This document shows positions 15,254 through 23,004 of a stretch of 23,382 bases of DNA, piece after piece. Made by a program: the position numbers and the translations under genes. The notes under the pieces are model-generated. The model was given only the letters and a program-made list of their open reading frames with translations, ran no database searches and was not told where the DNA came from. The stretch lies in contig MVCY01000036.1 of NCBI GenBank assembly GCA_002049985.1, positions 1 to 23,382 on the forward strand, given 5' to 3'. Position 1 is the stretch's first letter. Each line of letters starts with the position of its first letter. The stretch comes from Candidatus Latescibacteria bacterium 4484_181. Its GTDB lineage: Bacteria; Latescibacterota; MVCY01.

Positions 15254-15380
15254 ATTTTCTCTCCCCCATTTGCAAACACCATGTCAGGCTGAACATCCAA
15301 ATAGAAAGAAGCGTGTCCCATGGGAGATGTAGGAAGGTTCTTGAAAAGAAATAGTCAGACGCTACCAAGGCGATCCAATC

Positions 15381-16034
15381 TTGACTGTTGATGATATGCC
15401 GGTTTGTTGTAATTGGGTCTTTAATCCGGTGGCGGTCAAATTTGGCAAGCGGTATCTGCTGTTTCTACGGGCAGAAGATCATAGCCGAATTTCCCACTTC
15501 CGGGTAGCGACCAGTGAAGACGGAATAGACTTTCAGGTGTGGGAGGACCCGGCACATATCCCCGGAGGGCCCGAATACGATGTCTATGAGACGAATCGTT
15601 ACGACGCCCGTATCACACTTCTGGACGGCTGGTATTATATAATGTTCTGCTCTGAGGCTGACCTCGGTTGCCGACTCGATCTGGTCCGCACGAAGGATTT
15701 TGTGCATTATGAACGGTTTCCTTTTGCCTCAGAGATCGAGCAGCGAAATGGGGTGCTGTTTCCAGAGAAAATCAACGGACTTTATGTGCGCCTTGCTCGC
15801 CCACTGAATCAACATGCGGGCGGCGACATGTGGGTCTCCTATTCTCCCGATTTGATATTCTGCGGTAAGTCCAGTCTGGTTATGCGCATCCGTTGGCACT
15901 GCTGGGACGAAGAGAAATTGGGTCTAGCAGCGGTGCCCATCAAGACCAAACAGGGGTGGCTCTGCATCTACCACAGCGTGCGCCTTAATGGCTCTCACGG
16001 ATCTATAAACTCGGCGTCTGTCTGCTTGACCTGA
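15381..16034 (+). pseudogene. GH130-type glycosidase/phosphorylase, main part (frames broken)
   Basis: The chain matches the GH130 five-bladed beta-propeller family (beta-mannoside phosphorylases and hydrolases). Blocks seen are NWVFNPVAVKFGKRYLL, DARITLLDGWYYIMF (where the family usually has EDPRIT), LVRTKDFVHYERF, NGVLFPEKINGLYVRLARP, and GDMWVSYSPDLI. The frame is open from a TTG at 15381, but the family's first strand (EIVRRYQGDPIL) is coded just before it from 15348, with no start codon after the TGA at 15342. An ATG at 15320 would lead into it after removal of one A near 15348-15351, so a one-base frame error there is likely. At 15990-16000 the frame breaks again, and the true continuation (next entry) is in another frame. 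Either decayed or mis-sequenced. The neighbours are sugar genes. Confidence 0.65.
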
Positions 16035-16252
16035 AGGACCCCTGCCGTGTGATTGCCCGCTGTCGCCATTCTGTTCTGGACTCAAAAGAAATATACAAGC
16101 GAACCGGTGATGTTCCCAATGTTGTGTTCTGCAACGGGGCCATTGTCGAAGACGACGACGAGGCGAAGATCTACTACGGCGCAGCAGATCAAGTGGTATG
16201 TCTGGCAACAACTACTGTTGATGAGCGTGTCTGGGCCTGCTACGAAGGGTGA
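15989..16252 (+). pseudogene. GH130-type protein, C-terminal fragment in another frame
   Basis: From 16001 the frame reads IYKLGVCLLDLKDPCRVIAR, then RTGDVPNVVFCNGAIVED and KIYYGAADQVVCLATTTVD. These are the last propeller strands of GH130 proteins, and the stop at 16252 falls about where the family normally ends. It continues the previous entry after an indel at 15990-16000. A GTG at 16049 is the first possible start, but it falls inside a conserved block, so independent translation is unlikely. Confidence 0.6.
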
Positions 16253-16502
16253 CAAACAGGCAAGAGGCTCATCGGTGTTGTCCCTAGAGCATTGGGACAA
16301 TTGACTACCGGGATGTAGTAGACGCCAATATCTGTAAATGGCCGGGAAATTGCTGGTGCCAGAGCCAAAAAGATACAGAAGGACCAGAGAGAATAGGTTG
16401 TAGCAAACGCACATGAAAAAACCGCACGAAGCATCTGCCGGCAACTTGGCTGATTGCCAGGTTCATCGTGAAACGTGATTAAACAGCAACTTAATAAGAA
16501 CA
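16253..16502. other. Gap between the GH130-type gene and the FGGY kinase
   Basis: No gene is seen. A perfect 7-bp hairpin, TTGTCCC (16278-16284) with GGGACAA (16294-16300), has no T run. No clear promoter was found, and the kinase start at 16503 has no good ribosome site in its upstream bases. Confidence 0.5.
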
Positions 16503-17993
16503 ATGAGATACCTCTTAGGGATAGATATTGGTACGTCAGGGGCTAAGACCCTGTTGGTCAATGAATTAGGGGAGCTCATAGCCCTGGCCGGGAAAGAGTA
16601 TGGGATTGATACTCCCAGGCCTGGGTGGGCCGAACAGCACCCGGAGACCTGGTGGAATGCTGCCAAGATGACCATTTCCAGAGTGATCAGGAAAGCTTCT
16701 ATCGATCCTAAAAGGATAGCAGGGGTAGGCCTTTCCGGGCAGATGCATGGGACGGTCTTGCTTGACAGAAGCCTCGGGGTGATTCGACCAGCCATAATTT
16801 GGGCTGACCAGAGAGCGAAGAGGCAATGCGAGCAGATCTATACCAGAGTCGGAAGGGAAAGGCTGACGCGCCTCACCGCTAATCCAGTGGCGGCGGGATT
16901 TATGGCGGCGACTCTTCTGTGGCTAAGGGAAAATGAACCGAAGACATTTGGGGCGACAGATAAGGTTCTGCTGCCGGCTGACTATGTTCGGTTTCGTCTA
17001 TGTGGAAGGGTTTGTACCGACCAATCGAACGCCTCCAGCACTCTGCTCTTTGACGTCCAACGGAGGCAGTGGGCATCTGAGCTACTGGAGGTGCTTGAAT
17101 TGCCTTCCAAAATTTTGCCTCCTGTTGCCGAATCTGTATCTGTAGCAGGCCACGTGACCCGGCAAGCAGCTTCAGAGACTGGACTTGCCGAGGGCACCCC
17201 AGTGGCAGCTGGCGGAGGTGATCAGCCTATTGCAGCCGTAGGCAATGGGGTCGTAGCCCCTGGGGTCCTACTCTCCACTATTGGCACTGGTGGGCAATTG
17301 CTTACGCCCTTGAACCAGATGATAGTAGACCCGGGTTTGAGAACCCACACTTTCTGTCATGTGCTCCCTGGTAGGTGGTTTTTGATGGGTGCCATTCTTT
17401 CCGCTGGCCTTTGCCTGCGTTGGTTTAGAGATAATTTCGGAGGCAGCTACCAAGAGCTGGACAGGGAGGCAGCCCCTATACCTGCCGGATCAGAAGGGCT
17501 GTTGTTTCTTCCTCATCTGATCGGGGAGAGGACACCCCATATGAACCCAGATGCCAGAGGGGTGTTTTTCGGTCTTGGCCTTCGCCACAGCCGAGCCCAC
17601 CTGATAAGGGCTATTATGGAGGGGGTGGTTTTGGCTATGAGGGATTCGTTGGAAGTCATGAAAGATCTGGGAGTAAAGCCCGGTCAAGGGATCGTTTCCG
17701 GAGGAGGAGCCAGAAGCCCTTTGTGGAGGCAGATACAGGCAGACGTTTACAACATGGAACTGACCACGGCAAAGGTTCCTGAACAGGCTGCCTTCGGAGC
17801 AGCCCTGATAGCCGGTATAGGAACCGGAGTCTATGAAAGTGTTGAAGCCGCTTGCCACAAGACCATAACTTATGCTCCCCCAACCTGTCCTATAGAAGAG
17901 AATGTGAGGAGGTATCAGGACTGCTACCAGGTATTCAAAGGCCTTTATCGGAGGGTGAAAGACGATTTCCTGACCATCTCAAGATTGGATTGA
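16503..17993 (+). CDS. xylB: Xylulokinase-like FGGY-family carbohydrate kinase
   Basis: This 496-residue protein is the usual length for XylB. It would phosphorylate a ketopentose such as D-xylulose with ATP in the cytoplasm. Family blocks in order: phosphate-1 GIDIGTSGAK (6-15), GLSGQMHG (76-83, matching the Met-His-Gly substrate loop of E. coli XylB), IWADQRA (99-105), AGGGDQPIAAVGNG (236-249, with the probable catalytic base Asp240), STIGTGGQ, FLPHLIGERTPHMNPDARG, and VSGGGARSPLWRQIQADV with the ATP-binding glycines. The ATG at 16503 begins the conserved N-terminus directly, although no good SD is visible. The pentulose specificity is by overall motif match; other FGGY kinases (ribulokinase, L-xylulose or rhamnulose type) cannot be fully excluded. 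It lies between GH130-type and (alpha/alpha)6 glycosidase-like genes. Confidence 0.82.
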   Translation: MRYLLGIDIGTSGAKTLLVNELGELIALAGKEYGIDTPRPGWAEQHPETWWNAAKMTISRVIRKASIDPKRIAGVGLSGQMHGTVLLDRSLGVIRPAIIWADQRAKRQCEQIYTRVGRERLTRLTANPVAAGFMAATLLWLRENEPKTFGATDKVLLPADYVRFRLCGRVCTDQSNASSTLLFDVQRRQWASELLEVLELPSKILPPVAESVSVAGHVTRQAASETGLAEGTPVAAGGGDQPIAAVGNGVVAPGVLLSTIGTGGQLLTPLNQMIVDPGLRTHTFCHVLPGRWFLMGAILSAGLCLRWFRDNFGGSYQELDREAAPIPAGSEGLLFLPHLIGERTPHMNPDARGVFFGLGLRHSRAHLIRAIMEGVVLAMRDSLEVMKDLGVKPGQGIVSGGGARSPLWRQIQADVYNMELTTAKVPEQAAFGAALIAGIGTGVYESVEAACHKTITYAPPTCPIEENVRRYQDCYQVFKGLYRRVKDDFLTISRLD

Positions 17994-18059
17994 CTTCTCT
18001 GTGTTTTGTTACTAGCTTTTAGGCACTTTTTAACAGTAATCAACCGGGAGGTCAAGAAA

Positions 18060-19535
18060 ATGCCGGAAGAGGAATTCCCTTTCCAATTGGAAGAGGGCAC
18101 TTTGCAGCAGCAACTGGAGCATGCCACCAGGGGTGTCTATCTGCGAAGCTTTTGGTGGACAGCCGATGGCAAAAAGCACAACAGCGAGGCAGCTAAAGGA
18201 CATATTTACTATGGACGGGTCTGCACCCGAGAACTGCTTTGGTATCATGATGTCCTTTTAGGGCAACCCCAGTTCGGGATGGAGCAATCCTTGTTAGACG
18301 ACATCAACCTGATCTGGGAAGGACAGGATGAGGGGGGCAATGTCCCCCGCGGCTACGGTGCCTCTGGACCTGATTTCCACTATGATACAGCCGAGTTTGG
18401 CCGCTTCGACGAACGTTTCGACTATGACTATACCTGGATTTACAATCCTATTGACAATGTAGCAGGGCTTATTATCACCACAGTCCAGGCCTACCATTAC
18501 ACCGGGGATAAGGCTTTTCTCCAGCGCCACTACAGGCACCTTCAGAAAGCCTTCTCTTTTATGGACTCGGTCACTCAAAATTATCTTTATGGTGTTGGTT
18601 GGGATGGCCAGGACTCAGTGGACTGGCGGGAACAGACCCACATCGGGGAAGGTATAGGGAAGGAAGGTTCAGTGCTGGCCGAAGACATAGGAATAAACGG
18701 CTGTACCACTTACAACCAGGCGCTGTTCTATCAGGCTATTCGGTTGCTGGCAGACGCAGAGGAAGCTCTGGGACATTTTGAGAGGGCCAAATATTTTAAG
18801 GATTATGCAGCCAAAGTCCGAGAGCAGAGTAACCGCGGCTACCGGCAAGGAGGCCTGTGGGACTCTGAAAGCGGCACCTACATCGGCTGGAGAGGCAGAG
18901 GTGGCCAACCCCATTTTCTCTACGGCAGCTATCGCTTCGAGCCTATGGCGCAGATTTGGGCTGCCTACTGGGGACTGGCTGGAGAGGAACAGGTCCAATC
19001 CATCGCCTCCCTCTTTGACCGTAACTTCGACCGCTATATTACCCCCCATGGGTATGTGATGGTCTGTGATCCGGCTTACCGTATCTGGGACGGCTGGTAT
19101 TTCGGTGGTTACGCCGCTGTAGTCTTGGGCCGCTGTGGTTATCAGGACAGGGCTTGGCAGTGTCTGCGCCGAATGGCGGAGAACTTCACCCGCCCGGGGC
19201 AACCATATGAACATGAAAGCCTCCAGGGAGAAGCGATGAACCAGTGCTCTTGCAATGTGGTTCCAGTGATCAATGCCCTGCGTGTAGTTAAGGAAGCCAT
19301 TTTCGGCATCGGGGCCGAAGCTGATGCCCTCCACATCCGACCACTGCTTAAAGCAGAAGGCCACTATGGCCTCACCTACCGCGGCAGGTGGCTGAATGTA
19401 GTAAAGAAGGGCGATGGCCCCTCCGTAAAGGCGGCTAAGCTGAACCGAACAGACTACCCCATGAGACCTGGAGGCGAGGTGGTTTTGCCAGAGGAGGCCT
19501 TGGCCGAAGAGAACACCCTGGAACTGCAGACTTGA
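18060..19535 (+). CDS. (alpha/alpha)6-barrel glycoside hydrolase-like protein
   Basis: This is a 491-residue cytoplasmic-looking protein with no signal peptide. The ATG at 18060 follows GGGAGGTCA with about 7 bases; an earlier in-frame TTG at 18006 lacks any such site. The sequence is a run of paired helices with aromatic loops (RELLWYHDVLLG, DYTWIYNPIDN, LFYQAIRLLADAEEALG, RMAENFTRPGQPYEHES), like six-hairpin glycosidases (GH78, GH94, GH63 or trehalase-like clans). The C-terminal block ADALHIRPLLK...YRGRWLNVV resembles the closing beta-domain of such enzymes. Acidic residues are plentiful (for example DWREQTHIGE and EDIGINGC), but I cannot assign the catalytic pair or the substrate. It starts 66 bases after the kinase stop and is probably cotranscribed with it. 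Confidence 0.65.
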   Translation: MPEEEFPFQLEEGTLQQQLEHATRGVYLRSFWWTADGKKHNSEAAKGHIYYGRVCTRELLWYHDVLLGQPQFGMEQSLLDDINLIWEGQDEGGNVPRGYGASGPDFHYDTAEFGRFDERFDYDYTWIYNPIDNVAGLIITTVQAYHYTGDKAFLQRHYRHLQKAFSFMDSVTQNYLYGVGWDGQDSVDWREQTHIGEGIGKEGSVLAEDIGINGCTTYNQALFYQAIRLLADAEEALGHFERAKYFKDYAAKVREQSNRGYRQGGLWDSESGTYIGWRGRGGQPHFLYGSYRFEPMAQIWAAYWGLAGEEQVQSIASLFDRNFDRYITPHGYVMVCDPAYRIWDGWYFGGYAAVVLGRCGYQDRAWQCLRRMAENFTRPGQPYEHESLQGEAMNQCSCNVVPVINALRVVKEAIFGIGAEADALHIRPLLKAEGHYGLTYRGRWLNVVKKGDGPSVKAAKLNRTDYPMRPGGEVVLPEEALAEENTLELQT

Positions 19536-19545
19536 ACAATACAGA

Positions 19546-19601
19546 GAACGTTTAAGGCAAATTGCTGCCCGCATTTGCCTAATCCCCAGGGGAACGTTTA
19601 A
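19546..19601 (+). repeat. GAACGTTTAA direct repeats flanking a hairpin
   Basis: GAACGTTTAA occurs at 19546-19555 and 19592-19601, each holding the palindrome AACGTT. Between them AGGCAAAT (19555-19562) pairs perfectly with ATTTGCCT (19573-19580), and CCCC-AG-GGGG follows. It lies just past the glycosidase-like gene and ahead of the basic peptide. There is no T run. It could be an operator for a LacI-type regulator (such sites often centre on CG) or an RNA-processing hairpin; neither is shown. Confidence 0.45.
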
Positions 19602-19648
19602 CAAGGTGATAGCCGAATTCCATCTATACCAGAAGGAGGTGAACCGCG

Positions 19649-19771
19649 TTGGCGAGAAGCAAAAGCGGTTGGCAGAGGAGAAGACATCAGATAAGGATGA
19701 AACAATTGCGCAGAGCCAAACGGAAAAAAAGAATGTTGAAACCCCAAATGGAGGGCAAGACAGGGTCTTGA
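19649..19771 (+). CDS. Small very basic 40-residue protein
   Basis: A TTG start lies 6 bases after AGAAGGAGGTGA (19631-19642), a near-perfect complement of the 16S rRNA 3' end and one of the strongest ribosome sites in the window. The product has 40 residues: 9 Arg, 7 Lys, one His and a single Glu. Its core reads RRRHQIRMKQLRRAKRKKR. This looks like a small ribosomal or other RNA-binding protein; the Arg-Arg-His start of the core loosely recalls the AURKAIP1/COX24 (DUF1713) type of short bacterial ribosomal proteins, but that is a guess from composition. It lies 113 bases after the glycosidase-like gene in the same direction. The codons are lysine/arginine-rich A/G triplets, so a chance open frame is possible, but the combination with the ribosome site argues for a real gene. 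Confidence 0.5.
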   Translation: MARSKSGWQRRRHQIRMKQLRRAKRKKRMLKPQMEGKTGS

Positions 19772-21264
19772 TGTAAGGCAAGAAACTCTCTTGTCAGAAA
19801 CACTACAGAACATAGCCTGACTTTTGCCAGACTATGGATATAGGCGTCTAACAGGAATGCTAGAAAACTAAGGCACGAACCGCTTGTGCCTCCGGAGAAG
19901 GATAAAATCCGAATATTTCAGAACTTGCGTCTTAGGGCCCAGAGAGGTAGGTCTTTTTTCTATGTCAGGACAGATGGGAGTGATTTTAGCAGGATAACCC
20001 AAGGCAAAGTTTGGCCTTTGAGTCACCTTCCTGGTTCAGAATTGCAAAATATCCTTAGATCCCTTTACCTTTATCCGGATCTGGTGAACAAACTTCTGGC
20101 TTTTTGGTCCGAATTTGTGTCGCTTATTCGGCAAGAAGGGTTAGCTCTAGCGACTGTGCAGGGCCAATCTTCAGCCTCTTCGGGGTGAAGGTCTCCTTTG
20201 CCTGAGGGTGTCCTCTCCAGAGGACGGGCGGGAATGGCCCCAGTTGTGCGTGGTGGGCCCACTGGATTTGGTTTATTGCTACGATACCGCTTGGTCTTTG
20301 TTGGACTGCGTACCGGTGTAGACAGATGGGTTTTCAGTTTGCACATAGAAGGGGGAGACGTACGGGTTTGATCATTTCCTTTCAGACTTCTGCCTCTGGA
20401 GCAGGGAAAGCAATCTGCTGAAACCTAAGATTTTCCTATTGTGATGCTGCCACGAGGGAGAAGACCATTGGCCTTGGGGGAAAGGGAAGAAAAAGGAGTA
20501 TCCCCTATGAGCGAGGGATGCTCCCAAAAGTGAGTTCTTACCTGGAATACATTAGAACCGGTATCGCTATCAATTAGGGTTTTGACATAGAACCAGAAAG
20601 GCTCTTGAGCCAAGTGCCTATAGAGTTTTTCTTCCAGTAGCGTGTAAGGAGCCTGCTCAATTGCCCCGCCCCCGTGGCGGAGAAATTGTCAGTGAGACTG
20701 CCCACTAAGCTAGCATATTGGATGTGCGCTGCTCCGTCTATTTCGCCTCAGGCAGGTCTGAGCGGAGCGGGTTATGGAGTAAAAGCCGTGCTTGTAGAGG
20801 GGATGTAGGAATGCCTTAAGGTTAGCCCAGCCATTTTTCTGTCCCGGTGAATTAAAAAAACACTCATTATCGGGTGGTGAACGCTCCAGGGGATTGTAGG
20901 AGACCACTATGCTTATTTTGCTTTTTCATTAATCCCAGGGAAGATGTCGTCCGACCAGCGAGACTTGACACGCCAGCAGTGAAACTTTCTGCCTCTCTAT
21001 CCACAGAACCTTCTTTGTTAAGCTCCACTGGTTTTGACATTGTGGTGGCCCCCTGTCGCTTTCCCTGTGTTGGGAGTATCCCTTGTGATAGGAAACACTA
21101 TGCGTATTATTCTCATGTTGACGATGGCAGTTGCAGGGTATTATGCCTGGATAGGAGAGAGACCCGGTAACATGGATGGATGAAACTGGACAATAAGGAT
21201 TTGCTGCTCCTATTCTACACGGGTTATTCCCACAGAGTTCTATGAGTGAGCTCTTGACCCTCCG
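19772..21264. other. About 1.5 kb without a convincing gene between convergent operons
   Basis: Both strands hold only short open frames with poor protein quality. The longest on + (19886-20188, from a GTG without a good ribosome site, 100 residues, no recognised domain) overlaps a 6-bp hairpin, AGGCAC/GTGCCT (19871-19891). Other hairpins are GTCCTCT-CC-AGAGGAC (20210-20225) and CCGCC/GGCGG near 20667-20681. A possible 27-residue membrane peptide starts at 21100. I find no tRNA, rRNA, transposase or inverted terminal repeats. The stretch may be a decayed gene, an unrecognised RNA, or simply long intergenic DNA between two converging transcripts. Confidence 0.5.
21100..21183 (+). CDS. Possible 27-residue single-helix membrane peptide
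   Basis: An ATG preceded by ATAGGA (21088-21093) opens 27 codons. The first 18 residues are hydrophobic (RIILMLTMAVAGYYAW), then a polar tail with Glu, Arg, Pro and Asp. It could be a small membrane protein, but the frame is short, the ribosome site is modest and it lies in a stretch with no other gene, so chance is likely. Confidence 0.15.
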   Translation: MRIILMLTMAVAGYYAWIGERPGNMDG

Positions 21265-21924
21265 TTAAGAAAGCAGTACCGCCACTATCCCGGCTAAGTA
21301 TATTCCGTCGAACACCCCTGCGCCGCCAATACTGACCACTCCTGCGCCCACCTGTGAGATTCGGCTGAGGTTCAGGAGGTCAGCCCCCACGAGAGTCCCA
21401 ACCGCACCGGTTATATAAGCCACCGGAGCAGGGTTTTTGGGAGCCAACATCATAGCCAGAAGTGCCGAGACAACCGGTGGGATAAAAGCAGGGAGAGCTA
21501 TTCCCATTCCGGCTACCGGCCGGGCCAGAAATTTGCAGACGATGGTACTTATCGCTACTGCCAGTGCGGTCTTGCCCAGAGGCACCCGGGGCAAAAGATA
21601 GAGCACTAAAAGCAGTGGGATGATTGCTCCGCCTACATTTATAGCTATGACTTGCCTTTGGGTTATTGTGGAACCAAGCCCAAAATAATACGTCATAAAC
21701 TCCGGCAGGCCGGTGGTAAGTTGCGGTGCCTCCTTTTCTATCAAAGGTATGTTTACGACGCTCAATAAAAGGGAGAGGGAAAAAACGAGAAATCCCACTT
21801 GGGGACTCATACCCAGCTTGGAAAAGGCAGCGCCGACCGCACCTATCTGGATGAGAAAGAAGAGCACCGGCAGCAGCAGGATCAGAAAGAGAAAAAACAG
21901 GACCGAAAGTGGAAGGAAGAACAT
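21265..21924 (-). CDS. DUF1614 family membrane protein
   Basis: This is a 219-residue integral membrane protein. AGGAGGTA lies 6 bases before the ATG at 21924. It has about six hydrophobic segments, the first at residues 1-28. The C-terminal block GTLVGADLLNLSRISQVGAGVVSIGGAGVFDGIYLAGIVAVLL, here read in pieces (GADLLNL, SIGGAGVFDGI), is the hallmark of DUF1614. The function of this family is unknown. Conserved Gly and Asp in the membrane region hint at transport or enzymatic use of a membrane substrate, but this is inference. It is the last gene of the minus-strand operon, 61 bases after the Gx-type gene. The gap holds a hairpin, GGGGTG/CACCCC (21962-21985), with no T run, so the two genes are probably cotranscribed. 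Confidence 0.75.
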   Translation of the reverse strand: MFFLPLSVLFFLFLILLLPVLFFLIQIGAVGAAFSKLGMSPQVGFLVFSLSLLLSVVNIPLIEKEAPQLTTGLPEFMTYYFGLGSTITQRQVIAINVGGAIIPLLLVLYLLPRVPLGKTALAVAISTIVCKFLARPVAGMGIALPAFIPPVVSALLAMMLAPKNPAPVAYITGAVGTLVGADLLNLSRISQVGAGVVSIGGAGVFDGIYLAGIVAVLLS

Positions 21925-21985
21925 ATCTACTACCTCCTGATGATGTTGTCAAGATTTTTGTGGGGTGGATTTTGAAACTCACCCC

Positions 21986-22591
21986 CTAAATATCACGAAC
22001 GATATTCTTAAAATTGGCAGTTGAGGAGAGACCGAAGGCCGAGAGTTTCTGCAGGACCAGAAGGGTTAAGGCTCCGGTGACAAAACCTGTGACCACACTG
22101 GAGAAGAGAAGGATCGGGAGCAAGGACAATATCTGGCTCTTTTTCACCCAGAGCAGGTACACTACTGTCAGTTGCGTTAGATTGTGTGCCAGTGCACCGG
22201 AGATGCTGATGCCAATAGGGCTGAGTTGAGGGTAGAAAGACTTAACGACCAGACTCATTGTTAGTAAACTGGCGAGCCCGCCAGACAGGCTGAGAAGAAA
22301 CGTGGGGGTGAATAGTCTACCCACAACGAGAGAGCCGAGCACCACCCGGATCAGGGTCACCAGAGCTGCCTCTCGGGGGCAGAACAGGAGAAGGGCCAGT
22401 AATGTAGCTGCGTTTCCCAAGCCCAGCCTCATCCAGGGCATGGGGTAGGCAAGAAGACTCTCGAAGACAAACAGCACCAGTCCCCCCGCTGCCAGAAGCG
22501 CCAGATAGGTTACACGGGACGACTCTATTCGGTCACGGCGTCTATCTCCTGCTTCCCCTTTATCCGTACTACAACCTTGTTCGGCACACAC
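21986..22591 (-). CDS. Gx transporter / heptaprenyl diphosphate synthase component I family protein
   Basis: This is a 201-residue membrane protein with five or six helices. Family blocks are PMPWMRLGLGNAATLLAL, LTLIRVVLGSL-type (here VTLIRVVLGSLVVG), LSLSGGLASLLTM and ISGALAHNLTQL, the last with the conserved His-Asn. These define the Gx/Hpre_diP_synt_I family, related to ECF-type substrate-binding membrane proteins. The GTG at 22591 is the only start in frame before the first helix; AGGAGAG lies 8 bases upstream of it. It overlaps the end of the NusG domain II gene by 67 bases, giving a polar N-terminus of about 25 residues rich in Arg, Asp and Glu. The pair NusG domain II plus Gx is common in anaerobes. 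The substrate is not known. Confidence 0.75.
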   Translation of the reverse strand: MCAEQGCSTDKGEAGDRRRDRIESSRVTYLALLAAGGLVLFVFESLLAYPMPWMRLGLGNAATLLALLLFCPREAALVTLIRVVLGSLVVGRLFTPTFLLSLSGGLASLLTMSLVVKSFYPQLSPIGISISGALAHNLTQLTVVYLLWVKKSQILSLLPILLFSSVVTGFVTGALTLLVLQKLSAFGLSSTANFKNIVRDI

Positions 22592-22893
22592 ACTACCATC
22601 TCTCCTGCCTTGCTGATGGAGCCCATACGGATGCAGAGCTTTCTGGGACAGGGGGAGCTAATGATCCTGGCCTTACCTTCCTCGACCTTTACCACAGTTG
22701 TGCCCAGGGGCCCCTCAACGTTCACAGTTGTTTCTCTGTCCAAGGGCAGCTCTTTTATCAATTTGCCGTTCTGCTCAATTAAGACAGCTCCACCCTGTTT
22801 TTCAGCTCCTGGTATGATCCAGAAGCTGGCAAACGAAAGAACCAGAAGAGTTACTATCAGAGCCTTATCTGGAGTTGTCAACAGGTTACGCAT
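22525..22893 (-). CDS. NusG domain II-containing membrane-anchored protein
   Basis: This is a 122-residue protein from the ATG at 22893, which puts one membrane helix (about residues 10-29, ALIVTLLVLSFASFWIIPG) near the N-terminus. An upstream TTG at 22953 would add 20 polar residues and has no better ribosome site. The rest is the NusG_II domain: strands around TTVNVEGPLGTTVVKVEEGKAR (read as TTVNVEG and TTVVKVE), then the signature SPCPRKLCIRMGSISKAGE and VVCVPNKVVVRI with two Cys spaced as CPxxxC. The name comes from fold similarity; it is not the transcription factor NusG. Function is unknown, and the steady pairing with Gx-type proteins suggests a shared membrane process. Confidence 0.8.
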   Translation of the reverse strand: MRNLLTTPDKALIVTLLVLSFASFWIIPGAEKQGGAVLIEQNGKLIKELPLDRETTVNVEGPLGTTVVKVEEGKARIISSPCPRKLCIRMGSISKAGEMVVCVPNKVVVRIKGKQEIDAVTE

Positions 22894-23004
22894 CAATGAG
22901 TTCTGGTTTACAGATGGGAAACTGGTCGTCGGCGGCCGCGGAAGCGAGGCCAATGTTCTGTCAAAGGCTCTATATTTCGATTCCCGATTCTGACTTCCCA
23001 GTTT

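Noticed and set aside
18669..19781. 370-codon minus-strand frame
   Set aside because: It lies opposite the (alpha/alpha)6 glycosidase-like gene and the basic peptide; no ribosome site and no recognisable domain.
19886..20188. 100-codon + strand frame from a GTG
   Set aside because: The start has no good ribosome site and falls within a hairpin arm, and I recognise no family. It is mentioned in the gap entry but not called as a gene.
20425..20907. Two short minus-strand frames (20425-20613 and 20710-20907)
   Set aside because: TTG or weak starts, no ribosome sites, no domain; they look like chance frames in non-coding DNA.
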